In this document: one piece after another, positions 18,884 to 27,231 of the stretch
Position numbering within the stretch: position 1 is the stretch's first letter
How the letters are laid out: every line of letters begins with the position of its first letter
Assembly: GCA_025356445.1 (NCBI GenBank)
Contig: JANXSZ010000021.1
Span: forward strand, 1-64,000
Direction: 5' to 3'
DNA length: 64,000 nt
Origin: Betaproteobacteria bacterium
GTDB taxonomy: Bacteria; Pseudomonadota; Gammaproteobacteria; Burkholderiales; Burkholderiaceae_C
Notes under the pieces: model-generated
What the model was told of the DNA's origin: nothing
Seen by the model: only the letters and a program-made list of their open reading frames with translations
The model's database searches: none
Translations under genes and position numbers: made by a program

Positions 18884-20041
18884 ATGACAACTGCCCTGTT
18901 CAATTCCGCCTCTGCTACCGACCGCATCACGTGGGTTCGCGTCTCTTCTTGCTACCTGCCGCTGGCCACACCGATCAGCGACGCCAAGGTGCTGACCGGG
19001 CGCCAAAAGCCGATGACCGAGATTGTCATTCTGTTTGCAGAAATCGAGACCGAGAGCGGCCACAAAGGTCTGGGTTTCAGTTATTCCAAGCGGGCAGGTG
19101 GGCCTGGTCAGTTTGCACATGCCAAAGAAATCGCGCCCATGCTGATTGGCGAAGACCCCAGCGACATTGCCAAGCTGTGGGACAAGCTGTGCTGGGCGGG
19201 TGCCTCGGTCGGGCGCAGCGGCATGGCGACCCAGGCCATTGGTGCCTTTGACGTGGCCTTGTGGGATTTGAAGGCCAAGCGTGCCAACTTGTCGCTGGCC
19301 AAATTGTTAGGGTCATACCGCGATTCGGTGCGCTGCTACAACACCTCGGGGGGCTTCTTGCACACGCCGATTGACCAGTTGATGGTCAATGCTTCGGCCT
19401 CCATTGCGCGGGGCATTGGCGGTATCAAGCTCAAGGTGGGCCAACCTGACGCCGCGCTGGACATTGCACGCGTCACGGCGGTACGCAAACACCTGGGGGA
19501 CGCGGTTCCCATCATGGTGGATGCGAACCAGCAGTGGGACCGGCCCACGGCCCAGCGCATGTGCCGCATTTTTGAGCAATTCAACCTGGTCTGGATTGAA
19601 GAGCCCCTGGACGCCTACGACCATGAAGGCCATGCCGCACTGGCGGTGCAATTCGACACCCCCATTGCCACGGGCGAAATGCTGACCAGTGCCGCCGAGC
19701 ATGGCGACCTGATCCGTCACCGCGCCGCCGACTACCTGATGCCTGATGCCCCCCGCGTTGGCGGTATCACCCCGTTCCTGAAAATTGCCGCACGGGCTGA
19801 AGACGCAGGTTTGATGTTGGCCCCGCACTTTGCGATGGAGCTGCATGTGCACCTGGCCGCTGCCTACCCGCGTGAGCCTTGGGTGGAACATTTTGAATGG
19901 CTGGAACCGCTGTTCAACGAGCGCATCGAGATCAAGGATGGCCGGATGTTGGTGCCCACCCGGCCCGGCCTGGGGCTGTCATTGACTGAGCAGACCCAAG
20001 TTTGGACGCGCGAGGCGGCAGAGGTGGGGCGGCGCGTTTAG
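18884..20041 (+). CDS. L-talarate/galactarate dehydratase-like enzyme (enolase superfamily)
   Basis: This 385-residue mandelate-racemase-group enzyme is predicted to dehydrate L-talarate or galactarate to a 2-keto-3-deoxy sugar acid. The KxK pair is Lys182/Lys184 (GIKLKVGQ). The metal ligands are Asp213 (VDANQQW), Glu239 (IEEPLD) and Glu265 (ATGEML), with the catalytic His315 (APHFAME). These sit at a constant 13-residue offset from the Salmonella talarate/galactarate dehydratase residues as I recall them. The segments SDAKVLTGRQKP and SYSKRAGG are also typical. The start is ATG 18884; a TTG at 18869 is possible but less likely. It lies under LacI-type operators and is followed by a Bug receptor. 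Confidence 0.88.
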   Translation: MTTALFNSASATDRITWVRVSSCYLPLATPISDAKVLTGRQKPMTEIVILFAEIETESGHKGLGFSYSKRAGGPGQFAHAKEIAPMLIGEDPSDIAKLWDKLCWAGASVGRSGMATQAIGAFDVALWDLKAKRANLSLAKLLGSYRDSVRCYNTSGGFLHTPIDQLMVNASASIARGIGGIKLKVGQPDAALDIARVTAVRKHLGDAVPIMVDANQQWDRPTAQRMCRIFEQFNLVWIEEPLDAYDHEGHAALAVQFDTPIATGEMLTSAAEHGDLIRHRAADYLMPDAPRVGGITPFLKIAARAEDAGLMLAPHFAMELHVHLAAAYPREPWVEHFEWLEPLFNERIEIKDGRMLVPTRPGLGLSLTEQTQVWTREAAEVGRRV

Positions 20042-20098
20042 CGCCCAGGCCATCGTCTTGCAGTCCTTTTTACCCTGTCAACAGATCCCACAATCACC

Positions 20099-21082
20099 AT
20101 GCACATCACGACTGCAACCCTGCGTTTCGGCGCAGCCCTCTTTTTGGCACTGAGCGCCCTCACGGCATCTGCCCAAAAATTTCCCAATACGCCGATCAAG
20201 TTGCTGGTGGGCACACCACCAGGCGGAACAACCGACATCATGGCGCGCCTGGTAGCGCAGAAAATGGGAGATCTGCTGGGCCAGCCCGTGGTGGTGGACA
20301 ACAAATCGGGCGCGGGTGGACTGATCGCGGCAGAAAGCGTGGCCAAGGCGCCTGCTGACGGCTACACGCTGTTGATGGCCCCGGCGCAACTGGCCACCTA
20401 CCGCGCTTTGTACCCCAGCACCACGCTGGACCCGGAGCGCGACCTTGAACCTTTGGGCCTCATCGCTACCACGCCTTACGTGATGGTGGTGCATCCCCTG
20501 TTGCCCGTGAAATCGCTGCCGGAGTTGCTGGTCTATGCCCGCGCCAATCCTGGCAAGTTGTCGCTCGCCGGTTCCACCCCCGGCGGTGCGCAGCATCTGA
20601 GCTGGGAGCTTATCAAGCGCCGTGCCAGTGTGGACATGCAATACGTCCCGTACCGAGGTACGGGGGCGCTGATGCCTGATTTGCTGGCGGGCCGTCTGCA
20701 AGCCGGCATCGACAATGTTGCTGTGCTGACCCCCTACATCAAAAGCGGCCAGCTTCGTGGCATTGCCGTGACCAGCGCCAAACCCACGGTACTGATGCCC
20801 GATCTTCCGACCGTCGCATCGAGCGCCATTCCCGGTATGACGGATTTTCAGGCGATTGGCTGGTTTGGCGTGTACGCTGCGGTCAAAACACCGCCTGACG
20901 TGCTGGCCGCTCTGCGGACAGCCGTAGGCACCATGATGGCCTCTGGTGACATGCGCGCTCGCCTTGCCGCCATGGGCGCAGAACCCCAAACCGGATCCAG
21001 TGACGACATGCGAAATCTGCTTCACCGTGAAGTCACGGTGTGGACCAAGGTGATTCAGGAAAGCGGTATCAAGCTGCAGTGA
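20099..21082 (+). CDS. Bug-family (TctC-like) periplasmic solute receptor
   Basis: This 327-residue secreted binding protein of the tripartite tricarboxylate receptor family has a signal peptide ending in SAQ at about residues 20-24. It shows the two Bug carboxylate-binding loops (VGTPPGGTTDIMAR and VDNKSGAGG) and the segment VAKAPADGYTLL. It lies 57 bp after the dehydratase, suggesting it binds the sugar acid substrate or a related carboxylate. The membrane partners TctA and TctB are absent here, as is common for the many orphan Bug proteins of Burkholderiales. The ligand is not known. Confidence 0.93.
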   Translation: MHITTATLRFGAALFLALSALTASAQKFPNTPIKLLVGTPPGGTTDIMARLVAQKMGDLLGQPVVVDNKSGAGGLIAAESVAKAPADGYTLLMAPAQLATYRALYPSTTLDPERDLEPLGLIATTPYVMVVHPLLPVKSLPELLVYARANPGKLSLAGSTPGGAQHLSWELIKRRASVDMQYVPYRGTGALMPDLLAGRLQAGIDNVAVLTPYIKSGQLRGIAVTSAKPTVLMPDLPTVASSAIPGMTDFQAIGWFGVYAAVKTPPDVLAALRTAVGTMMASGDMRARLAAMGAEPQTGSSDDMRNLLHREVTVWTKVIQESGIKLQ

Positions 21083-21149
21083 GCAACCCGTGGCTTAGGG
21101 TGAGAGGGGACGCATTGCGGCCACGCTCTCAACCCTATCGCCGTTTTCA

Positions 21150-21971
21150 TCACTGCTGAGCGTAGACGCCCACAAACCCGCGCGTCAGGGCGCTCACTGT
21201 TGGGCTACCGTGCACCACCACGGCAAAGGCGGTGCTGCCATTGCCCTTCACATAGCTGTAGGCCGAGAAAACGGAATAACCCCCGGTGCTTGCAGCCACG
21301 GCAGTACTGTTGAGACCCGCTGTCACGTTGGCCGCTGTGATGGTGTTGGTGCTGACCGTGCCATTGTTGGTGTTGACCAGCGTAGCGTCACCACTGGCAT
21401 TGAATGTCAGCGTATTGCCGCTGGGTGTCGCGCAGTCTTCACGGTAGATGCTGAACGACTGGTTCGCCAAGGTGCTGGCTTGCGTTACGCGTGTGGATGT
21501 GCTGGCTACCAGCACATCGGTCGATTTCGCCCCGTTGGTGCCTTCGCCGGTGGCCGCTTGCTGGCACAGCATGGCGATGGCGGGCAGGTTGCTGTCAGCC
21601 GTGTTGCTGCTGATGGCCATGCTTTTGGTGAGCGGCGTGCCATAAGCGATGCCGCCGTCAGCATTGGCGTTGGGTGTCATGCTGATCGTCAGGCCACGCA
21701 GGCTCAAACTGCCAGCCACGCCCAGGCCTTTGTTGGTGAACGTGGCGGTGGTGCCGACTGCGCTCAGGTCTTGCAAGTTGTTGATGGCGGTGTAGGTCGC
21801 CGTGATGGGCGTTGCTGATGTGGTGACGGTCGCTGTTGTGCTGGCACCCGTACTGGTGCTTGTATTCGTACCTGTGCTGGCCGTGGTTGTGCTGCTTCCA
21901 CCGCCGCCACAGGCGGTCAAAGCAGTTGCGAAGGATACGGCGGCGCAGAGGGCAAACAGGGGGTATTTCAT
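21150..21971 (-). CDS. Putative lipoprotein, Ser/Thr-rich, unknown function
   Basis: This 273-residue protein has a lipoprotein signal: MKYPLFALCAAVSFATALTA before the lipobox cysteine (LTAC, then GGGG). A Ser/Thr/Ala-rich linker (about 25-55) follows, then a beta-rich Thr/Asn/Ala-rich body without recognised domains. The start at 21971 was chosen because it gives the signal sequence, although no purine-rich ribosome site precedes it (the leader is CCCCCCTCT). It converges on the Bug gene and diverges from the LuxR-type regulator. The function is unknown. Confidence 0.75.
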   Translation of the reverse strand: MKYPLFALCAAVSFATALTACGGGGSSTTTASTGTNTSTSTGASTTATVTTSATPITATYTAINNLQDLSAVGTTATFTNKGLGVAGSLSLRGLTISMTPNANADGGIAYGTPLTKSMAISSNTADSNLPAIAMLCQQAATGEGTNGAKSTDVLVASTSTRVTQASTLANQSFSIYREDCATPSGNTLTFNASGDATLVNTNNGTVSTNTITAANVTAGLNSTAVAASTGGYSVFSAYSYVKGNGSTAFAVVVHGSPTVSALTRGFVGVYAQQ

Positions 21972-22102
21972 AGAGGGGGGATTGGGCGGTGTTGGCAAAG
22001 GCATGCAGAGATAATTCTGTGCATGCCCCCATCGTAGGGACGTTGAGGGCTGGGCGCATCATCACAATGAATGATTGTGCGGAAAAGGAAGCAGGGAGAA
22101 CC

Positions 22103-23224
22103 ATGACGTTAGACGACAGCCACTGGGACCAGTTGATTGGGGATTTGTACGATGCCGTGACGGCTCCCGAGCGCTTTGACAGCGCAGTTTCCGCTTTTGA
22201 GCGGTGCATCGACAGCGATGGCTTCCACCTGTTTGCCGCTGATGCGCACGGTGCGGTGTGTTTCACGGCGATCAATATAGATTGGGTGGAGCAGGCCACC
22301 CTCACCAACTACCATGGGCATTACATCCACCAAGACCCCCGCAAAGTGGTGATTGATACCGCACCTGTCGCTAAAGCTTTCAAATGCAGTCACTTTTTTG
22401 ACAATCGGTTTGTGGGGAAAAGCGAGTTTTACCAAGATTGGCTCATTCCTGCGGGTGCCCGTTTTGTCGCTGGCGGCGCACTGCTGCGCACGCCCGAACT
22501 CAACAGCTACTGTGTGTTCAACCGCCGCTTAGGGCGGGTCGATTTTGATGACCATGATGTCAAGTTGCTGGGGCGCTACTTACCTCATCTCTCGCGTGCT
22601 GTGCGGCTGATGCTTCAACACCAAGACCTCAAGCTGCAAATCGCAGCGAGTGCCGTGGTGCTTGAGCAGCAAACTTTGGGCGTGGTCGGGCTGAACCAGC
22701 AGCACCGTGTGGTGTATGCCAACACGAGAGGCCAGCGCTGTATGGCGCAATGGCGCAAGGGGGGATTCAACGGCGGCGGGCTCCGTGTGGATGGCGAGCT
22801 CGCGCAGGCGGTGGACTTGGCCCACGCGACGTGCCAGCCGCAGGTGCTGCGCCGCAGAGATGGCGAACATGACAACGTGGTGTCCGTATGGCCCGCACCT
22901 CAAGGGGGGCGAGAACCCTGGTTGTCTTCTTTCATGCCCAATGATGCCGTGCCTTTGCACACGCTGGTGATGTTCAAAACCATAGCCCCCGGCGCCGGGG
23001 TGACGCACCAGATGTTGATCCAACTCTATGGTCTGAGTCCTGCCGAATCGCGGTTGGCGGGTGAGTTAATGCGTGGCCAGTCGATGGATGACTACGCTCA
23101 AAACTTCAATGTGAGCGTCAACACCGCCCGCACGCAGCTGCGTGCTGTACTGGCCAAGACCGGGTTCAAGCGACAGCAAGAGCTGGTGCGGATGTTGGCG
23201 GCTTTGCCTGCGGGCTTGCGCTGA
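22103..23224 (+). CDS. LuxR-type helix-turn-helix regulator
   Basis: This 373-residue regulator ends in a LuxR/GerE-like DNA-binding domain at about 305-365 (GLSPAESRLAGELMRGQSMD, then VSVNTARTQLRAVLAKTGFK). The N-terminal 220 residues form an uncharacterised sensor region that is not a standard autoinducer domain. A PAS-like middle segment (about 195-280, VVGLNQQHRVVYANTRGQ) follows. The start at 22103 follows GGGAGA at ideal spacing; upstream in-frame starts lack this. No phosphoacceptor receiver is present. The target genes are unknown, possibly the convergent Bug/maleate isomerase genes or the divergent lipoprotein. Confidence 0.85.
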   Translation: MTLDDSHWDQLIGDLYDAVTAPERFDSAVSAFERCIDSDGFHLFAADAHGAVCFTAINIDWVEQATLTNYHGHYIHQDPRKVVIDTAPVAKAFKCSHFFDNRFVGKSEFYQDWLIPAGARFVAGGALLRTPELNSYCVFNRRLGRVDFDDHDVKLLGRYLPHLSRAVRLMLQHQDLKLQIAASAVVLEQQTLGVVGLNQQHRVVYANTRGQRCMAQWRKGGFNGGGLRVDGELAQAVDLAHATCQPQVLRRRDGEHDNVVSVWPAPQGGREPWLSSFMPNDAVPLHTLVMFKTIAPGAGVTHQMLIQLYGLSPAESRLAGELMRGQSMDDYAQNFNVSVNTARTQLRAVLAKTGFKRQQELVRMLAALPAGLR

Positions 23225-23235
23225 GGCGACGCTGA

Positions 23236-24213
23236 TCAATCTGCCGTGATTCCCGCCGACTTGATGGTCTTGGCCCAAAACGCGGTGTCCTTCGTCACCA
23301 AATCACCCAGTGCAGCAGGTGGCAGGTAACGCAACTCCACACCTGCGCCGTCGGCGCGGGTTTTGGTTTCAGGCAACTCCAGCGCAGCTTTGATTTGGCC
23401 GCTGAGTTTGGCAATCACATCGGGGGGCGTGGCAGCGGGCGCGAAGATGCCGATCCAGGCTTCAATCTCAAAGCCCTTCAAGCCCGCCTCTGCGGTGGTG
23501 GGCACATTGGGCATAGCGGGGTGGCGGGTTTTACCGGCCACGGCCAATGCTTTCAATTTACCTGCCTGTACCTGACCCATCACGGAGGGTGGGGTGGTGA
23601 TGAAGACCTGCACCTGGCCGGACAGCACATCCTGCACCGCTGGCCCAGAGCCTCGGTAGGGGATATGCACCATGCTGGTTTGGGTTTGCTGCTTGAACAT
23701 TTCGGTGCCGATGTGCGAAAGCGAGCCGTTGCCCTGTGAGGCATAGCTCAGCCGACCGGGGTTGCTCTTCAGGTACTTGATGAACTCTTGCAAGGTGTTG
23801 GCAGGCACGGCCGGGTTCACCGCGATCACGTTGGTGGCCACGGTAATCAGCGCAACGGGGGCAAAGTCTTTTTGCGACCAGGGCAGTTTGGTGTTCAGGT
23901 TCGGGTTGCCTACGTGGTACGCCGAGTAGGAGTTCAGCAGCGTGTAGCCATCCGGGTTGGCGCGGGCCACCGTTTGGTAGGCGATGTTGCCACTGCCGCC
24001 GCCCCGGTTGTCCACCACCACCGACTGGCCGACCACTTTGGCGAGCGAGTCTGACAGGATGCGGGCTGAGGCATCGACAAAGCCGCCGGGAGGGTTCGGC
24101 ACGATCAGCGTGATGGGTTTGGTGGGGTAGCCCTGTGCGTGGGCAAGGCCACAAAGCAGGGTGGTGGCTAGGCTGACGGTGAGGTGCCGAAAAGCAAGGG
24201 TAAAGGGCGTCAT
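23236..24213 (-). CDS. Bug-family periplasmic solute receptor
   Basis: This 325-residue protein has a signal peptide ending AHAQ (about residue 27). The Bug binding loops are VPNPPGGFVDASAR and VDNRGGGSGNIA, followed by VARANPDGYTLL. It lies 51 bp downstream of the maleate isomerase gene on the same strand, so a dicarboxylate such as maleate is a reasonable guess for the ligand. No TctAB partners are present. The start at 24213 (MTPFTLAFRHL) was preferred because further upstream codons do not extend the signal peptide sensibly. Confidence 0.92.
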   Translation of the reverse strand: MTPFTLAFRHLTVSLATTLLCGLAHAQGYPTKPITLIVPNPPGGFVDASARILSDSLAKVVGQSVVVDNRGGGSGNIAYQTVARANPDGYTLLNSYSAYHVGNPNLNTKLPWSQKDFAPVALITVATNVIAVNPAVPANTLQEFIKYLKSNPGRLSYASQGNGSLSHIGTEMFKQQTQTSMVHIPYRGSGPAVQDVLSGQVQVFITTPPSVMGQVQAGKLKALAVAGKTRHPAMPNVPTTAEAGLKGFEIEAWIGIFAPAATPPDVIAKLSGQIKAALELPETKTRADGAGVELRYLPPAALGDLVTKDTAFWAKTIKSAGITAD

Positions 24214-24264
24214 GTGGTGTCTCGTTGGTGTGTTTATGTTGAATGGCACGCAGCACATGGCATA

Positions 24265-25041
24265 TTAATAACGGCCTGACAGCAGCGCACCTGCATTAGG
24301 CACCCGTCGCTCCAGCCCCAAACTTTTCAGCAGCGCATAGGTGGTGCAGACGGAGCTGGACACCACCGGCAGACCACTGGCCGCCTCGATCATCGGTACC
24401 GATGCCAAGGAGGGCATCTGTACGCAGGCGGACGCCACGATGGCGTCTGCCCCTTTCACGTTCAGTTGCTTCCACAGCGCTGCAGGCGCTTTCGGGTCGC
24501 GCGCGCCCACGGCGAGGTTGTCGTGGATTTCCAGCGAGATGCTGTCAATCACCTCGATACCTTCGTTTTCGATGTAGTCGATCACCATGCGCGTCAGCGG
24601 CTTCATGTACGGCGCGATGAGGGACACCCGCTTCGCGCCGATGGCTTGCAAGCCTTCAACCAACGCCCCGGCGCTGGTGATGACTGGCGTCGGGGCGCCA
24701 TTGGCTGCCGTGATCTCGTGCAGACGGCGTTGCGATGCGCGGTGGTAGCCCAGCCCCATGCTCATGATGGCCACGAGGCAGGCGTAACCCATCACGTCCA
24801 TGCGGGCGTCCGACAACTCCAGCGCGCAGCGGTCAGAGTCTTTGTCCATGGCTTCCAACTCTTCCTTGGTGACGGATTTCATGCGCATCCTGCTCGAATG
24901 GAAGGTGAAACGCTCGGGCAGCACCAGCTCACGGGCGTGCAACATGGCAGGGATTTCCGTTTCCATGGTGGTATTGGAGCTGGGCACGATCAGTCCCACA
25001 CGGAACTGGTTTTGAGCGGGAGTGTGGGCGGCTTGGGTCAT
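24265..25041 (-). CDS. maiA: Maleate cis-trans isomerase (Asp/Glu racemase fold)
   Basis: This 258-residue cytoplasmic enzyme converts maleate to fumarate without cofactor. The catalytic cysteine pair is Cys88 (GYACLVAIMS) and Cys206 (ASACVQMPS), 118 residues apart as in known maleate isomerases such as NicE. The N-terminal VGLIVPSSNTTMETEIPAML and the end VPNAGALLSGRY also match. Neighbours are a Bug receptor downstream and a divergent LysR regulator upstream. None of the other nicotinate (nic) pathway genes are seen, so the enzyme may serve uptake of external maleate or another maleate-forming route. Confidence 0.9.
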   Translation of the reverse strand: MTQAAHTPAQNQFRVGLIVPSSNTTMETEIPAMLHARELVLPERFTFHSSRMRMKSVTKEELEAMDKDSDRCALELSDARMDVMGYACLVAIMSMGLGYHRASQRRLHEITAANGAPTPVITSAGALVEGLQAIGAKRVSLIAPYMKPLTRMVIDYIENEGIEVIDSISLEIHDNLAVGARDPKAPAALWKQLNVKGADAIVASACVQMPSLASVPMIEAASGLPVVSSSVCTTYALLKSLGLERRVPNAGALLSGRY

Positions 25042-25133
25042 AGGTCTGTCTTTCGAGGACGGTGCAGGTTGAACGTGGAATGCCCGGATTGTGGGATTTC
25101 AGATTCATACAAACAAATACATAATTCAGATAA

Positions 25134-25156
25134 ATCTATACCTTAAGCAAATAGAT
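25134..25156. promoter_or_regulatory. LysR-type T-N11-A binding site
   Basis: ATCTAT-N11-ATAGAT is a perfect 6-bp-arm dyad whose inner bases give the T-N11-A signature. It lies in the 148-bp gap between the maleate isomerase gene and the divergent LysR gene, 34 bp before the latter's start, so it probably serves both. Confidence 0.65.
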
Positions 25157-25189
25157 AAGTCGCTTACCTCACCCTGCTGAACACCGCCC

Positions 25190-26137
25190 ATGGAACTGCG
25201 CCAAATCCGTTACTTCACCGTGCTCGCGGCTGAGTTGAGCTTCACCCGCGCCGCGCAGCGCCTGCATGTGTCACAACCTCCGCTGAGCTTGCAAATCGCG
25301 AATTTAGAAACCGAGCTGGGCGCGCGCTTGTTTGACCGTACCAGCCGCAGCGTGATGTTGAGTGAGGCGGGCAAAGCCTTTTTGCCTCACGCGCAAGCCA
25401 TCTTGGCGCGGTTGGATGAAGCGCGCAGCCATGTGCAGCGCGTCGCCAGTGGTTTACAGGGGCGGGTGCAGGTAGGGTTGGCGGGGTCTCACTTTTTGGG
25501 GCCATTTCCCCAGTTCATCCCGCAATTTCGCCAGCAACGGCCTGCTGTGGAGGTGGTGCTGAAAGAGATGATGCCGTCAGACCACCTGCAAGCCCTGCGC
25601 GACGGCCAACTCGATTTGAGCCTGTCGCGCAATCCCCTGAATGCGGCCCTCAGCTCGGGTCTACTGCCCTTTGATGCCGCTCTTGACTCTGCCCTCAGCG
25701 CCTCGTTGCTTTGGCGCGACCCGGTGGTGGTGGCGCTGCCGCCAGGGCACCGGTGGGTAGGCCGTGCCACGCTGCGTTTGGCCGAGTTGAAAGACGAGGA
25801 TTTCGTGTTTTACCGCCTGAGCTCATCGCCTTTCGCCGGGCGCTTGTTTGAGGCTTGCGTGCAGGCCGGTTTTGCCCCCCGCATCGTTCAACAGGTGATC
25901 GAGGTTCCTGCCGCGCTCAATTTGGTAGCGGTTGGCCTGGGTGTTGCCCTGGTGCCTGCATCCTTGGCCATGCTGCGCAAAGACGCGGTACCGATCTGCC
26001 AGCTTGAACTGCCACCCTCCGGTGAGGTGTTGAACGGTGACGTGTATGTGCTGTGGCGCACCGCAGACACTGCACCCGCTGTGACCGAATTCAGGAAGCT
26101 GCTGGTGGATTGGGCCGCGTTGCACCAGACCGTGTGA
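25190..26137 (+). CDS. LysR-family transcriptional regulator
   Basis: This 315-residue regulator has an N-terminal winged helix (MELRQIRYFTVLAAELSFTR, then AAQRLHVSQPPLSLQIANLE) and a C-terminal LysR substrate domain. It diverges from the maleate isomerase gene, with a T-N11-A dyad between them, so it is the likely activator of the isomerase-Bug pair. The inducer may be maleate or a related acid. The 3' end converges on the PanE-like reductase with 15 bp between. Confidence 0.92.
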   Translation: MELRQIRYFTVLAAELSFTRAAQRLHVSQPPLSLQIANLETELGARLFDRTSRSVMLSEAGKAFLPHAQAILARLDEARSHVQRVASGLQGRVQVGLAGSHFLGPFPQFIPQFRQQRPAVEVVLKEMMPSDHLQALRDGQLDLSLSRNPLNAALSSGLLPFDAALDSALSASLLWRDPVVVALPPGHRWVGRATLRLAELKDEDFVFYRLSSSPFAGRLFEACVQAGFAPRIVQQVIEVPAALNLVAVGLGVALVPASLAMLRKDAVPICQLELPPSGEVLNGDVYVLWRTADTAPAVTEFRKLLVDWAALHQTV

Positions 26138-26152
26138 TACCGCGGATCTGCC

Positions 26153-27172
26153 TCAATACAGCCCACGTACCTTCGCGTGCAGCCGCGCCAACCCCAAGAG
26201 CGCATCGGTGTTGGGCGTTGCCACCCCGGTGATTTGTCCCAGCTCACGCACCGCGCCGACCAGCGCATCCAGTTCTACGGTACGTCCCGCTTCCACGTCT
26301 TGCAACATTGACGTTTTGAAGGCCCCCAGCTTGCGCGTCACCTGATGGCGGTCTTCGGGTTGCTGGTCAATCGGGATGCCGATGCGTACCCCGATTTCCT
26401 TCGCTTCCAGCATCACACTCGATATGAAGTTGCGTACCAACTCGTCGTCCAAAATCAAATCGGTGGTGGCCCCAGTCATGGCGCTGACGGGGTTCACCGT
26501 CATGTTGCCCCACAGCTTGTACCAGGTGTCGCGCTGAATTTGGGGGGAGACGGTCGCGTCCAGTCCCGCTGCATTCAGCATCGCGACAAGGGTTTCCAGG
26601 CGTTCGCTTCGACCCCCGGCAGGCTCGCCCAGGATCAATTTGTCGCCGAAATTTTGTTGCACAAAACCGGGCTCTTTCAGCGCGTAACTGGCGTGAACCA
26701 CACAGCCAATCACATGGTGTGCGGGGATGGCAGCGGCGATTTCGCCCGTGGCGTCCACGGTGTGCAGCGGCGTGCTGGCGAAGTCCCCACCAAAGCCTTG
26801 CAGGAACCACCAGGGTACGCCATTCATGGCCGTCAGCACCAGGGTGTTCGGGCCTAAAAGGGGGGCGATGTGGCGAGCCACATCGGGCAGCGCAGGGGCT
26901 TTCACCGCGACGATCACCACGTCTTGCACGCCCAGCGTGGCCGGGTCAGCGCTCACCCGTACTGGCGCGGTGACGACTGCAGGCGCCTTGGTGTCGGATG
27001 AGGCGCCCGGTGGTGTGGCGGGTTGCAAACGCAAACCGTGCTGACGCAGCGCTGCCAGCGTATTGCCGCGTGCCACCACGCTGATGGTATGCCCTAAAGA
27101 GGCGGTCGGGTCGCCCAAGCGCGCGCCAATCCAGCCTCCAATGGCTCCAGCACCGTAGATACAAATTTTCAT
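26153..27172 (-). CDS. 2-dehydropantoate 2-reductase (ApbA/PanE) family protein
   Basis: This 339-residue NADPH-dependent reductase has a Rossmann motif at the very N-terminus (MKICIYGAGAIGGWIGARLG), the middle signature VLTAMNGVPWW, and the C-terminal ApbA domain with KLWGNMTVNPVSAMTG and EAGRTVELDALVGAVREL. True PanE makes pantoate for coenzyme A. Here the gene follows a class II aldolase and lies among catabolic genes, so another 2-keto acid substrate is plausible. Two adjacent ATG codons (27175 and 27172) could start it, and the second gives the canonical N-terminus. Its leader holds a repeat copy. Confidence 0.87.
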   Translation of the reverse strand: MKICIYGAGAIGGWIGARLGDPTASLGHTISVVARGNTLAALRQHGLRLQPATPPGASSDTKAPAVVTAPVRVSADPATLGVQDVVIVAVKAPALPDVARHIAPLLGPNTLVLTAMNGVPWWFLQGFGGDFASTPLHTVDATGEIAAAIPAHHVIGCVVHASYALKEPGFVQQNFGDKLILGEPAGGRSERLETLVAMLNAAGLDATVSPQIQRDTWYKLWGNMTVNPVSAMTGATTDLILDDELVRNFISSVMLEAKEIGVRIGIPIDQQPEDRHQVTRKLGAFKTSMLQDVEAGRTVELDALVGAVRELGQITGVATPNTDALLGLARLHAKVRGLY

Positions 27173-27175
27173 CAT

Positions 27176-27231
27176 CAAATCCAGTTTTTGTGCAATTGCA
27201 ATGGGCGTAGCGTGCTCTAATTTTTATAGCT
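27176..27231 (-). repeat. Interspersed ~50-bp repeat, copy E (between aldolase and panE-like gene)
   Basis: On the minus strand it reads ATAAAAATTAGAGCACG, then TACGCCCATTGCAATTGCAC, ending GGATTTGA. It aligns with copy H at 58041-58095. It includes the aldolase stop codon and fills the gap to the reductase start. Confidence 0.55.

Noticed and set aside
21083-21149. Imperfect large hairpin (AGGG-TGAGAG ... CTCTCAACCCT) between convergent genes as a bidirectional terminator
   Set aside because: The stem has a bulge and a 19-nt loop, with no clear T-tract.
26153-27172. Naming the ApbA/PanE-family gene as the biosynthetic panE
   Set aside because: The fold is clear, but the catabolic neighbourhood (class II aldolase, LysR regulators) makes a pantoate role unproven.
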